DNA from: an uncultured Chryseobacterium sp.
GTDB taxonomy: Bacteria > Bacteroidota > Bacteroidia > Flavobacteriales > Weeksellaceae
Assembly: GCA_913774355.1 (NCBI GenBank)
Contig: CAJYGB010000034.1
Span: 1-64,000 of the forward strand
Length of the DNA: 64,000 bases
Reading direction: 5' to 3'
The notes beneath the pieces are model-generated. The model had not been told where the DNA came from. It worked only from the letters and a program-made list of their open reading frames with translations, and made no database searches. Positions 51,809-60,233 of this stretch are shown piece by piece; position 1 is the stretch's first letter, and every line of letters starts with the position of its first letter. Position numbers and translations under genes: made by a program.

Positions 51809-51816
51809 TACTTTTG
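51809..51816 (+). promoter_or_regulatory. -7 box (TACTTTTG) of the DUF2089 operon
   Basis: Exact TAnnTTTG match, 15 bases before the ATG at 51832. It overlaps an alternative TTG start, which makes that start unlikely. Confidence 0.5.
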
Positions 51817-51831
51817 TACAAATTATCAGCA

Positions 51832-52098
51832 ATGAAACTTCCAATTGTATGTCCGAGTTGCGAATCTGCTCTGCAGGTCAGCCAGATGAAATGCCAGCAT
51901 TGCGAAACAACCGTCAACGGAAACTATGAGTTGCCTTTGTACCTTCAGCTTACCCGTGAAGAACAGGATTTTATTCTGAATTTCTTTCTTTCAAGCGGAA
52001 GCATCAAAGAGATGGCCAAGCAGGCGGGACTTTCCTATCCAACGATGAGAAATAAAATGGATGACCTGATCGGAAAAATTGAAACTTTAAAAAAATAA
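51832..52098 (+). CDS. DUF2089-type small zinc-ribbon/HTH protein
   Basis: The ATG at 51832 gives 88 residues with two Cys pairs (C7-P-S-C10 and C21-Q-H-C24), expected to bind one zinc, followed by a helical part with LTREEQDFILNFF and a helix-turn-helix-like EMAKQAGLSYPTMRNKMD. This is the layout of DUF2089 proteins, thought to be small transcription regulators. It is three bases upstream of a membrane protein, so it may control or partner that operon. Confidence 0.8.
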   Translation: MKLPIVCPSCESALQVSQMKCQHCETTVNGNYELPLYLQLTREEQDFILNFFLSSGSIKEMAKQAGLSYPTMRNKMDDLIGKIETLKK

Positions 52099-52101
52099 AC
52101 C

Positions 52102-52677
52102 ATGAACTGGAAATTGATTTTTAATCCTTTCGGTATTTACAGCGAAAAACAGCTTCTCGTAGCCGGCATTCTGATTACTTTGGCGGGTTCGCTTTTAGGG
52201 GCTGCCTTAAACATTAGTTTTGACGGCGTCCTGGACATTCACCAGAACGAAACCGATTTCGTAACCAGTCTGAAAGAAAACAGTATTAATGTAGCCAGTA
52301 TGTTCACTGTACTTTTTATCACAGGTAAACTCATCAATGGGAAAACACGGGCTGTCGACATTCTCAATACTTCGACGGTTGCCCGGTTTTCCATGTACAT
52401 CGGTGGTGTTATTACCGCTATGCCGTTGCTGACAAGAATCGGAGGTGAGATCATCAAGCATCAGGACGATCTTCAGCATCTGAACATTAACCCGCTGGAT
52501 CTCGCACTGCTTTTTGCAATAAGCATGCTGTTACTCACCATTACGGCTTATTATATTGTTCTCTTGGTAAACGGTTTTAAAACTTCCACCAATGCCAAAA
52601 AGTGGCAGCATTTTGTAGCTTTTGCAGTGGCACTTATCATCGCAGAAATTATTTCCAAACTTTTGATATCCCTTTAA
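52102..52677 (+). CDS. hypothetical multi-pass membrane protein (Yip1-like)
   Basis: The 191-residue protein has about five hydrophobic segments (LVAGILITLAGSLLGAAL, VASMFTVLFITGKLI, MYIGGVITAMPLL, LALLFAISMLLLTITAYYIVLLV, FVAFAVALIIAEII). A Yip1-like assignment rests on the spacing of these helices and the NPFGIYSEKQ opening only. It is co-transcribed with the DUF2089 gene before it and the hydrolase two bases after it. Confidence 0.7.
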   Translation: MNWKLIFNPFGIYSEKQLLVAGILITLAGSLLGAALNISFDGVLDIHQNETDFVTSLKENSINVASMFTVLFITGKLINGKTRAVDILNTSTVARFSMYIGGVITAMPLLTRIGGEIIKHQDDLQHLNINPLDLALLFAISMLLLTITAYYIVLLVNGFKTSTNAKKWQHFVAFAVALIIAEIISKLLISL

Positions 52678-52679
52678 TC

Positions 52680-54044
52680 ATGAAAATAAAAACCATATTT
52701 ATACTTGCAGCTCTTTTATTTACCTCTTTTTTCCAGGCACAAAATATAGAAGGATCCTGGAAAGGCGAACTGGAATTCCAGGGAATAAAACTGCCCCTTA
52801 TTTTAAATATTAAAAAGAACGGAAGCGTTTACTCTTCCACCATGGACAGTCCGAAACAGGGAGCCAAAGATATTCCCGTCGATAAAACGGATTTTATCAG
52901 TAACGAGCTTTCCTTTGAACAGAAAATGCTGGGAGCCACTTATAAAGGAAAACTGACCAACGGAAAAATCGAGGGCATCTTTTCCCAGAACGGCATGCAG
53001 CTGCCGCTGACCTTTACGCCGAATACCGGAAACGGATCTGCCGTAAACCGTCCGCAAACCCCGAAACCGCCGTTCACTTATCATACCGAAGACATCACCT
53101 TTCAAAATCCGGTAGACAAAAACACATTGGCCGGAACCATCGCCCAACCTGAAAATTTTGATAAGAACAAACCGATTCTGATCCTGATCACAGGCTCCGG
53201 AACCCAGAACCGGGACGAGGAACTTTTTGAGCATAAGCCTTTTGCCGTGATCGCCGATGATTTTGCGAAAAAAGGAATCGCCACTTTACGGCTGGATGAC
53301 CGCGGCATCGGTGGTTCGTCCAAAGGTTCTGAAAACGACACGACTTACAATTTTGCGACCGACATCAATACTGCTGTGGATTATCTTGTTTCCAAAGGAT
53401 ATAAAAACATCGGACTGCTGGGGCATTCAGAAGGTGGAATGATCGCACCGATGGTAGCTACGATGAATAGCAAGGTAACATTTCTCGTCCTGATGGCAGG
53501 TCCAGGCACACCGATAGACCAACTGCTTATCCAGCAGAATGAACGGGCCGGAAAACTAGCAGGACAGAGCGATCTTCAGATCATTCAGAATGAAAAAATA
53601 AATTCTGAGATTTACCGCTTTATTAAAAACTATTCCGGAAACAATTATGACAAAGACCTCAAAGACTTTTTAACCAAAAATTTTGCGGGCCAGCTTGGTG
53701 AAAATGCCATTCAGAATATCCAGAAGCAGACTTCCAGCCCATGGTTCCGGTATTTCATCAAATTTAATCCTGACCAGTACCTTTCCAAAATAAAAATCCC
53801 CGTGCTCGCCGTAAACGGCAGCCTCGACTTCCAGGTTCCTCCGAAAGAAAACCTCGAAGCAATCGGCCAATCCCTGAAAAAAGCCGGCAATCCCAGTTTT
53901 AAAACCGAAGAACTGCCCGGGCTGAACCACCTTTTCCAGGAAGCCAAGACCGGAGCCTTTACCGAATATGCGGACATCGAGCAGACCATTTCGCCAACAG
54001 CCCTGAACCGGATGACCGGCTGGATCCTGAAACTGAAAAACTAA
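52680..54044 (+). CDS. secreted alpha/beta hydrolase (serine esterase-like)
   Basis: The ATG at 52680 gives a 454-residue protein with a signal peptide (LLFTSFFQAQ); longer starts overlap the previous gene. An N-terminal beta domain (about 20-125) precedes the hydrolase domain: LITGSGTQNRDEELFEHKPF, the nucleophile Ser250 in L-G-H-S-E-G-G, a likely acid in VNGSLDFQVP and the His in GLNHLFQ. This is the arrangement of Bacteroidota periplasmic esterases of the BAAT/YqkD-like type. Substrate unknown. It is the last of three coupled genes. Confidence 0.88.
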   Translation: MKIKTIFILAALLFTSFFQAQNIEGSWKGELEFQGIKLPLILNIKKNGSVYSSTMDSPKQGAKDIPVDKTDFISNELSFEQKMLGATYKGKLTNGKIEGIFSQNGMQLPLTFTPNTGNGSAVNRPQTPKPPFTYHTEDITFQNPVDKNTLAGTIAQPENFDKNKPILILITGSGTQNRDEELFEHKPFAVIADDFAKKGIATLRLDDRGIGGSSKGSENDTTYNFATDINTAVDYLVSKGYKNIGLLGHSEGGMIAPMVATMNSKVTFLVLMAGPGTPIDQLLIQQNERAGKLAGQSDLQIIQNEKINSEIYRFIKNYSGNNYDKDLKDFLTKNFAGQLGENAIQNIQKQTSSPWFRYFIKFNPDQYLSKIKIPVLAVNGSLDFQVPPKENLEAIGQSLKKAGNPSFKTEELPGLNHLFQEAKTGAFTEYADIEQTISPTALNRMTGWILKLKN

Positions 54045-54103
54045 TAGGCAAATGCTTTCAGTAATTCTGAAAGGTTTAGTATTTTAGTAAAAAAAATTCA
54101 GAT

Positions 54104-54763
54104 ATGCCTTTAAAAGCTGTGCTGTTCGATATGGATGGCGTGATTGTGGATACAGAACCCCTGCACAGAAAAGCCTATTTCAAAACATTCAACGATCTGG
54201 AAATCGAGGTTTCCGAAGATTTATACACTTCGTTTACAGGGGCTTCCACAAAAAGGGTCTGCGATACGCTGATTGATACATTCAACCTGGAGCAGACCTT
54301 TGAGGAGATCGCGGAAATCAAGAGAAATTACTTTAAAGAATATTTTTACCATGACGAGGATTTCAACCTCATCCCGGGAGTGAAAGAACTGATCCAGCAT
54401 TATTATGACAATGGGATTAAGCTGATCCTGGCCTCTTCCGCAACCATGACTACCATCAATATGGTTTTTGAAAAGTTTGAGCTGGAAAAATATTTCATGG
54501 GGAAAATCAGCGGGGCCGACCTGAAGGAATCCAAACCGCATCCCGAAGTTTTCCTGCTGGCTGCAGGAATGGCCGGGGAACCGGTAAAGAACTGTATGGT
54601 CATTGAAGATTCCACCAACGGTATTTTAGCGGCACATCGGGCAGAAATTTTCTGCGCTGCCTACCGGAGCCCGCATTCTAAAAACCAGGATTATACCCTG
54701 GCCGATACGGTGGTTTCCGACTATTCGGATCTGGAAATTGATAAAATTGCGCAATATTTTTAA
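54104..54763 (+). CDS. HAD-superfamily phosphatase/beta-phosphoglucomutase-like
   Basis: The 219-residue protein has HAD motif I with the nucleophile D9 (L-F-D-M-D-G) and a helical cap (type C1), motif II Ser in L-I-L-A-S-S, motif III Lys in E-S-K-P-H-P, and motif IV MVIEDSTNGILAA. The K-P-H-P-E-V-F motif and cap size fit the beta-phosphoglucomutase/sugar phosphatase group. Cytoplasmic, substrate unknown. It sits just before a convergent terminator region. Confidence 0.88.
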   Translation: MPLKAVLFDMDGVIVDTEPLHRKAYFKTFNDLEIEVSEDLYTSFTGASTKRVCDTLIDTFNLEQTFEEIAEIKRNYFKEYFYHDEDFNLIPGVKELIQHYYDNGIKLILASSATMTTINMVFEKFELEKYFMGKISGADLKESKPHPEVFLLAAGMAGEPVKNCMVIEDSTNGILAAHRAEIFCAAYRSPHSKNQDYTLADTVVSDYSDLEIDKIAQYF

Positions 54764-54797
54764 CTAAACCTCATAGGTTTTGAACTCCATAAAATAA

Positions 54798-54828
54798 AAC
54801 AGGCTGTCCAAATTCCTGATAGCCTGTT
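54798..54828. repeat. hairpin 1 of a tandem hairpin cluster
   Basis: Stem of 8 bp (54798-54805 with 54821-54828) with a loop of 15 bases holding GTCCAAATTCC. The flanking TTTTGAACTCCATAAAAT word is repeated at 54864-54880. Confidence 0.5.
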
Positions 54829-54831
54829 GAT

Positions 54832-54865
54832 AAACCTCATAGGTTTTCGGAAACCTATGAGGTTT
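54832..54865. repeat. hairpin 2, perfect 15-bp stem
   Basis: Positions 54832-54846 pair perfectly with 54851-54865 around a 4-base loop (TCGG). Contains AACCTATGAGGTTT. Confidence 0.7.
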
Positions 54866-54880
54866 TGAACTCCATAAAAT

Positions 54881-54915
54881 ACAAGAGGCTGTCCAAAATT
54901 TGGACAGCCTCTTGT
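54881..54915. terminator. bidirectional terminator between the HAD gene and speA
   Basis: A 17-bp near-perfect palindrome (54881-54897 with 54899-54915). It lies between the convergent stops of the HAD gene (54763) and speA (54999). T-rich sequence follows on both strands. Confidence 0.65.
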
Positions 54916-54919
54916 TTAA

Positions 54920-54982
54920 GTTTTGGCTAAAGCCGAATTGAATTTTGATTTTAAAAACGGCCTAAAGTCTGTTCCTATTGAT
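54920..54982 (+). repeat. dispersed repeat family C, copy 2
   Basis: Same two GGC-TAAA-GCC-type hairpins as at 49722-49781, including TTTTGGCTAAAGCC and AAAACGG-CTAAAG. Confidence 0.65.
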
Positions 54983-54998
54983 ACCTAAAATCAGATTC

Positions 54999-56393
54999 TT
55001 ATTGATATCCTAAGATTTTCAGGATATCTTCCGGCTCCTGTTTTTCACGAAAAATCTCGTATTGCAGGTCACCGTTTTCATCTTTCTGGATCAGGATATG
55101 TCTCGGTTGAGGCATCAGGCAATGGTGTACTCCACCGTATCCACCGATCATTTCCTGATACGCGCCGGTATGGAAAAACCCGATGTACAGAGGCTTGGTA
55201 TCACTGAAAACAGGAAGGTAAATAGCGTTCGTATGCTGTTCTGAATTGTAATAATCATCTGAATCACATGTCAGTCCGCCTAAAAATACCCTTTCATAAG
55301 TATCGTCCCAACGGTTCAGCGGAAGCATGATAAAGTGTCTTGAAATCGCCCAGGTATCAGGAAGCGTAGTCATAAAAGAAGAATCGATCATGTTCCACTT
55401 TTCCCGGTCGTTCTGGCGTTTCTGGGAAATAATCTTGTAAATGTTCGCGCCGCTTTCTCCAACCGTAAAACTTCCGAACTCAGTATAGATATTCGGTTCT
55501 TCAACGCCTTCTTCTTCACAGAATTTTTTGATCTGGGAAACAATTTCCTCCACCATATACTGGTAATCATAATCGAACTGTAAAGAGGTTTTGATCGGGA
55601 ATCCTCCCCCGATGTTCAGTGAATTTACTTCGGGAGCAATTTTCTTCAGACGGGCATAGACACGAAGACATTTATACAATTCGTTCCAGTAGTAGGCGGT
55701 ATCCTTGATCCCTGTGTTGATAAAGAAATGCAGCATTTTCAACCTTGCATTCGGATGCTCGGCAATTTTCTGGCTGTAATACGGGATGATGTCCTTATAT
55801 CCGATTCCTAATCTTGAGGTATAAAATTCGAACTTCGGTTCTTCCTCGGAAGCAATCCTGATTCCGATGTCGAAAGTGGTATCAATGCTTTCCGTCAGCT
55901 TGTCCAGTTCTCTGTAGTTGTCCAGGATCGGGGTAATGTTCTCAAAACCGCTGTTGATCATTTCTGAGATTTTCGCCAGGTAATCATCGGTTTTGAAACC
56001 GTTGCAGATGACTTCTATATCTTTGGTTACTTTCCCTTCGGTATAAAGGGATTTCACGATATCCATATCATACGCTGAGGAAGTTTCTATGGAGATATCG
56101 TTTTTCAAAGCTTCTTCCAATACGAATTTGAAATGACTCGATTTTGTACAGTAGCAGTACCGGTAATTCTTTTTATATTCGGTTTTCTCAAAGGCTTCCT
56201 TGAACCAGCTTTTGGCTTTCTGAATGTTCTGAGAAATTCTCGGCAGGTAGCTTATCTTTAGCGGAGTGCCGAATTTTTCCACTACTTCCATCAACGGAAT
56301 ATCGTGGAACAACAAATTGTTCTCAGAAACATTGAATTCCTCGGTAGGAAAATACAACGTCTGATCAATAAGTTCCGAGTACTTTATTTTCAT
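54999..56393 (-). CDS. speA: biosynthetic arginine decarboxylase, short form
   Basis: The 464-residue fold-III PLP enzyme has the cofactor Lys84 in Y-C-Y-C-T-K-S-S-H-F-K-F, the phosphate-binding NIGGGFPIK and EFGSFTVGESG, and the substrate-binding Cys/Asp region LTCDSDDYYN. It is much shorter than the ~630-residue E. coli SpeA, as is usual for Bacteroidota. The reaction is arginine to agmatine, which SpeB (50764) converts to putrescine. Both genes are on the minus strand but are separated by a 3-kb plus-strand block. Confidence 0.9.
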   Translation of the reverse strand: MKIKYSELIDQTLYFPTEEFNVSENNLLFHDIPLMEVVEKFGTPLKISYLPRISQNIQKAKSWFKEAFEKTEYKKNYRYCYCTKSSHFKFVLEEALKNDISIETSSAYDMDIVKSLYTEGKVTKDIEVICNGFKTDDYLAKISEMINSGFENITPILDNYRELDKLTESIDTTFDIGIRIASEEEPKFEFYTSRLGIGYKDIIPYYSQKIAEHPNARLKMLHFFINTGIKDTAYYWNELYKCLRVYARLKKIAPEVNSLNIGGGFPIKTSLQFDYDYQYMVEEIVSQIKKFCEEEGVEEPNIYTEFGSFTVGESGANIYKIISQKRQNDREKWNMIDSSFMTTLPDTWAISRHFIMLPLNRWDDTYERVFLGGLTCDSDDYYNSEQHTNAIYLPVFSDTKPLYIGFFHTGAYQEMIGGYGGVHHCLMPQPRHILIQKDENGDLQYEIFREKQEPEDILKILGYQ

Positions 56394-56502
56394 TTCTAAA
56401 CAAGTGAATTAAGAATGCAAAATTGCTAAAAAACTTTGGTTTTTTAACGTTAAAATTATTTAAATTTTGATCGTATTTCTCACCTGAAACAGCGCGGAAT
56501 TA

Positions 56503-57378
56503 TCAATATGTAAACTTATGAAGATATTCTTCCTGTTTATCATTAGATATTTTCAAGACCTCTTGAATATATCGGTTGATTGAACCGTATTTCTTATCAA
56601 TTTCATTAAAAGCTGCATCAAGATAAGCAGTTTCTACCCAGCTGAGTTTTTCCAGCACGCCAATGTCCAGTTTCGGATAAATAAAATGTAAATTCCTGGC
56701 AAGGTTAAGGCGCTTATTTACAAGCTTTTCGCGATAGTTATTCGACAGAAGATAATCGTTGTAAATGGTTTGTTTATCGAACTTCAGAATCGTTAGGATC
56801 AGTGCTGTAATAATCCCGGTGCGGTCTTTCCCGGCGGTGCAGTGGTACAACACAGGAGTATCGGATTCTAAAATTCCGATAATGATTTTCCTGATGACTT
56901 CCTGATGTTCCGTGACGTAATTCCGGTAAAAATCCAGCATTTTCTTTTCGGCATCAGAGCTGTTTATTTTCCCTTTCAACACCAGTTTCCTGGCCTGACC
57001 GAGCTGATCGCCTTCATCTTCAAACGCGGATTCGTTTTTATAAGCCATACCGTCAGGAATATGATCCGGTTTCTGAGCGATTTCCTTTGAATTTCTCAAA
57101 TCGATGACATCTTTTATCCCGAGATTTTCCAGAGTCTCGAAATATCTACTTTTCAGCCTGTAAAGATGTCCGCTTCGGTATAATTTTCCTTTTTTTAATG
57201 TTCTTCCTTCCGTGTTTTTGATGTTGCCTATCGTCCGGAAGTTGTACACTCTTTCAACATTCATTTCCGGCAGCGTTGTCGTTTTCCCGACTTCAGGTGC
57301 GGAAAGGGGTTGTGTTTTGCAGGAGAAAATACAGATGGATATTGCGAAGAAAAAGGATATTTTTGGTAAGGATTTCAT
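56503..57378 (-). CDS. lipoprotein tyrosine/serine phosphatase (PTP-like)
   Basis: From the Met at 57378 the protein has 291 residues with a lipobox (CIFSC, Cys20). The phosphate loop H-C-T-A-G-K-D-R-T-G has the catalytic Cys180 and invariant Arg, and RTIGNIKNTEGRTLKKGKLYRSG is the usual start of the MptpB-like tyrosine-protein phosphatase family, which also removes phosphate from phosphoinositides. As a lipoprotein it should act at the envelope. An upstream Met at 57405 is possible but would lengthen the n-region. Confidence 0.88.
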   Translation of the reverse strand: MKSLPKISFFFAISICIFSCKTQPLSAPEVGKTTTLPEMNVERVYNFRTIGNIKNTEGRTLKKGKLYRSGHLYRLKSRYFETLENLGIKDVIDLRNSKEIAQKPDHIPDGMAYKNESAFEDEGDQLGQARKLVLKGKINSSDAEKKMLDFYRNYVTEHQEVIRKIIIGILESDTPVLYHCTAGKDRTGIITALILTILKFDKQTIYNDYLLSNNYREKLVNKRLNLARNLHFIYPKLDIGVLEKLSWVETAYLDAAFNEIDKKYGSINRYIQEVLKISNDKQEEYLHKFTY

Positions 57379-57622
57379 ATTTTTATTTGAACCACGGATT
57401 TTCACAGATCGTTACGCATATTTTATGTTTGAAACCGATTGAGTTGATTTTTAACGCAATAGTTCACAAAGAGTGATTTTGAAAATATCGAGAATATTTT
57501 TCGTTCGCAAAGGTCCTTCGGCAAACTCAGCATAAACTATTCACTCAGCAAATGAGCATGAATTCAAATATCATCAATTCAATATTATTTTTATGGTTTT
57601 ATATCTGAATTTATTTTTACGT

Positions 57623-58252
57623 TCACAAATAATTTTTCCCGATAAAAACCAGGAGATTTCCCTGTTCGTATTCGATGGATACCTCATTTTCTACGGCGAA
57701 GTTGCGGGTGCCGATTCTGGAAGTGATGCTTAAATTTCCGTTGGTTAATGGCCAGTTTAAACCTATAGTCGTAATATTTTCAACGAAAGGAAACGGATAC
57801 AGCGAAATCATCTTATCTTTAACACCTTTTAGAATACACCTTTTCGGGACAAAATAATATTCCGAAAATTCATCATAGAATTTCAGGTCCAGCTGATCCT
57901 TATATCCGAAAGCTACGGTCAGGTTTCCCAGAAAATGATCCTGCTCGCCCCCACTTCCTCCCAGGACATCCACCTTCAGGAAGCCTTTTTCCGTAATGAT
58001 CTCCAGGGCTTTCTGGAAATCCGTTTTGTCCTGATCCGGAGTGTAGATAAACTTTTCCTCATAAATCCCTTCTTCCTTTCCCGAATGCGAATCGAAATCA
58101 CCGGAAATAAAATCCAGCTTATCCAATGGGAAATTCAGGCTTTTCAGGTAATGAAAGGCACCATCGGTACAGGCAATCAGGCCGTATTGTTCAGGATTCG
58201 GGAAAGATCCGGGAGCATCACCGTTGATGAAGAGTAATGCTTTATCTTTCAT
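57623..58252 (-). CDS. thiamine pyrophosphokinase
   Basis: The 209-residue protein has the family motifs: ACTDGAFHYLKS, FISGDFDSHSG, the catalytic DQDKTDFQKALE and GGSGGEQDHFLGNL. The C-terminal half is the thiamine-binding beta domain, ending VSIEYEQGNLLVFIG. It transfers pyrophosphate from ATP to thiamine to make the coenzyme TPP. The start codon overlaps the stop of the adenosyltransferase gene by 11 bases, so the two are co-expressed; no direct pathway link is obvious. Confidence 0.92.
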   Translation of the reverse strand: MKDKALLFINGDAPGSFPNPEQYGLIACTDGAFHYLKSLNFPLDKLDFISGDFDSHSGKEEGIYEEKFIYTPDQDKTDFQKALEIITEKGFLKVDVLGGSGGEQDHFLGNLTVAFGYKDQLDLKFYDEFSEYYFVPKRCILKGVKDKMISLYPFPFVENITTIGLNWPLTNGNLSITSRIGTRNFAVENEVSIEYEQGNLLVFIGKNYL

Positions 58253-58811
58253 TCGGGTTCCAGTATTCTTCCGGTTCGTTATTGATTTTTGAAATGTATC
58301 TTGCCAGCACGAAAAGGTAGTCGGAAAGCCTGTTCAGGTATTTGATCAGCTCGGGGCGCACTTCCTCCGATTCATTTAAAAACACCAGGGAACGTTCTGC
58401 CCTTCTGCAAATGGTTCTGGCTGCGTGCAGAAACGTAGCCGCTTTTCCGCCGCCAGGAAGAATAAAAAACTGCAACGGTTCCGTTTTTTCGTCAAAAAAA
58501 TCCATCCAGTTTTCCAGTTCTTCAATTTCCGTATCGGAAATTACCAATGGCAGACGGGATTTTCCGTTGGCCAGCATCAGCTTATCGACGGGCGTTGCAG
58601 CTTCGGAACCCACCGTAAACAGATCAAACTGTATTTTTTTCAGTTGTCTTAATACTTCTTCATCTTCAATATGACTTTTGGCAATGCCGATGAATGAGTT
58701 CAGTTCATCAATATTTCCATAGCTGTCTACTCTTGCGCTGGCTTTTGAAACCCTCGTTCCGCCGTACAGTGCCGTCTCGCCTTTGTCGCCTGTTTTCGTG
58801 TAAATTTTCAT
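58242..58811 (-). CDS. cob(I)alamin adenosyltransferase (PduO type)
   Basis: The 189-residue protein begins MKIYTKTGDKGETALYGGTRV, the ATP-binding start of PduO-type adenosyltransferases, and has VDSYGNIDELNSFIG and TICRRAERSLVFL, the conserved helix that binds cobalamin and ATP. It converts corrinoid to adenosylcobalamin, usually for salvage in this group. Its downstream neighbour is thiamine pyrophosphokinase. Confidence 0.93.
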   Translation of the reverse strand: MKIYTKTGDKGETALYGGTRVSKASARVDSYGNIDELNSFIGIAKSHIEDEEVLRQLKKIQFDLFTVGSEAATPVDKLMLANGKSRLPLVISDTEIEELENWMDFFDEKTEPLQFFILPGGGKAATFLHAARTICRRAERSLVFLNESEEVRPELIKYLNRLSDYLFVLARYISKINNEPEEYWNPNER

Positions 58812-59056
58812 AGGACTAAATTAGTTTTTTAAACCAAAGGCAGCAAATTTTGGAAAGGAAGATTTGATGATGGTACCTGCAGAAATCCATTTGACACAGG
58901 AGTTACATTGGATCTTCAGGCTTTCCAGTGTCTGAGGCTACCCGAAGCTGCGTCTTATCAGATCTGTGGCTTAAAAATGGTCGGAAAAAAATTTACCACA
59001 AAAGGTTTTTGACACATGAGACGCATAAGATAAAGATTGATAGATTGCGCCTATTT

Positions 59057-59092
59057 CAGAACACATAAGATTACAAATCAAAGATTTTTAGA
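59057..59092 (+). repeat. short copy of dispersed repeat family B
   Basis: Contains AGAACACATAAGATTACAAA and TCAAAGATTTTTAGA, matching the central part of 48841-48911. Confidence 0.6.
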
Positions 59093-59240
59093 GGTTATCG
59101 TATTTGAAATAACCGTTCGGTGGCTGAACGAAGCCGAAGCCCCTCATCATCCATTTAATCCGTGGTTAAGGTTTTTACCACAAAAGGCACAAAAGATATT
59201 TATACTGTAGAAAAAAATTCAATACTTGCTGCTGTAGAAA

Positions 59241-59311
59241 GCGCACAAAAGTTTTTAAAAATCTGTGATTTTTAATCTCATGTGTTCTAAAAATATTTTC
59301 AAACTATTCAA
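59241..59311 (-). repeat. dispersed repeat family B, minus orientation
   Basis: Reverse complement of 48841-48911 with five mismatches in 71 bases. Confidence 0.85.
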
Positions 59312-59617
59312 AATTCTTTTCTATGACTTATATGTTAAAAATAAAACGTGAAAATCTGGCAGATCTCTGGTTGTGGCTGAGCAGAGCCGAAGCCAAGATG
59401 AAGCCATATGATGATTTGAAAATCGATACCATCTGCAAAATCTGCGGGATACAAAAAATGACCGGTCCCGAAAGGCCGGCCACTCTCAAATTATTTATCT
59501 GCCTAACATTGCTTAAGTATGAGTCTTTAACGCGAAAATACCGGGAATTATTTTAAAATTAAAAAAATTTTCAGTCCCTTGACATCCTGCTGACAAACTG
59601 TTGTCATTACCCTGATT

Positions 59618-59625
59618 TACCTTTG
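59618..59625 (+). promoter_or_regulatory. -7 box (TACCTTTG) of the DinB-fold gene
   Basis: Exact TAnnTTTG match, 29 bases before the start; a TTG lies 14 bases upstream, closer than the usual 17-23. Confidence 0.45.
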
Positions 59626-59654
59626 TATCAGACAAAACCAAAAACAGTAAAATT

Positions 59655-60155
59655 ATGACTGCAACAGCAACAACCACAAAACAATTTCTGAACGCCGAGC
59701 AAGTATTGGAACATTGGCAGGGGCACCGGAACCTTACCCGAAGAGTGATCGAAGCTTTTCCTGAGAAAGAGCTTTTTGAATTTTCCATCGGCGGCATGAG
59801 ACCTTTCGCAAAACTAGCCGTTGAGCTGATCAGCATCGGCGGGCCCGGAGTAAAAGGAATTGTTGAAAACCGGATGGAAGCGTATGACGAAGAAAAATTT
59901 CAACCAAAAACAAAAGAAGAGCTTCTGAAAAAATGGGATGAGGAAACAGAGGTTATCAATCAGTATTTTGCACAGATTTCAGCAGAACGCTTTCAGGAAA
60001 GCTTCAACCTTTTCGGACAGTATGAATTCCCGGTGTACCAGAACATCCTGTATTTTATTGACAACGAAGTTCACCACCGTGGACAGGGATATGTCTATCT
60101 GCGGGCTTTGGGTATCGAACCGCCTTTCTTCTGGGAAAGATTTCCGGTTATGTAG
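59655..60155 (+). CDS. DinB-family protein
   Basis: The 166-residue four-helix-bundle protein has metal-binding histidines at H24 (H-W-Q-G-H-R-N-L) and near the C-terminus in E-V-H-H-R-G-Q-G-Y-V-Y-L-R-A-L-G, the typical DinB/YfiT-like pattern. This family includes thiol-dependent enzymes and many proteins of unknown role. It is unrelated to the DNA polymerase IV called DinB. It is convergent with the WYL regulator that follows, which commonly adjoins DinB genes in this group, so regulation by it is plausible. Confidence 0.88.
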   Translation: MTATATTTKQFLNAEQVLEHWQGHRNLTRRVIEAFPEKELFEFSIGGMRPFAKLAVELISIGGPGVKGIVENRMEAYDEEKFQPKTKEELLKKWDEETEVINQYFAQISAERFQESFNLFGQYEFPVYQNILYFIDNEVHHRGQGYVYLRALGIEPPFFWERFPVM

Positions 60156-60200
60156 TATATCATTCATTGAAGAGGGCAACCCAATCAACAGATTCAATAC

Positions 60201-60229
60201 AAAAGCTTTCAGAACTTCTGAAGGCTTTT
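60201..60229. terminator. convergent terminator between the DinB-fold and WYL genes
   Basis: Inverted arms of 14 bases (60201-60214 with 60216-60229) with one G-T pair, flanked by A's and T's; it serves both stops. Confidence 0.7.
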
Positions 60230-60233
60230 TGCT

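Larger units (their letters stand above)
58812..59654. other. 843-base spacer filled with repeat relics
   Basis: No convincing gene. It contains family B repeat copies (59057-59092 and 59241-59311), phrases such as ACCACAAAAGG that recur within the spacer, and a short frame at 59323-59556 that I reject. The -7 box for the dinB-like gene is at the right end. Confidence 0.6.

Noticed and set aside
51814..51831. TTG start for the DUF2089 gene
   Set aside because: It overlaps the predicted -7 box, and the ATG at 51832 begins the conserved part.
54832..54865. Riboswitch or small RNA
   Set aside because: A simple perfect hairpin without a conserved aptamer core; better explained as a repeat or terminator.
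59323..59556. 77-codon open frame before the DinB-fold gene
   Set aside because: It lies in a spacer of repeat relics; a stretch of it (GTGGCTGAGC) resembles another part of the same spacer, and no family is recognised.
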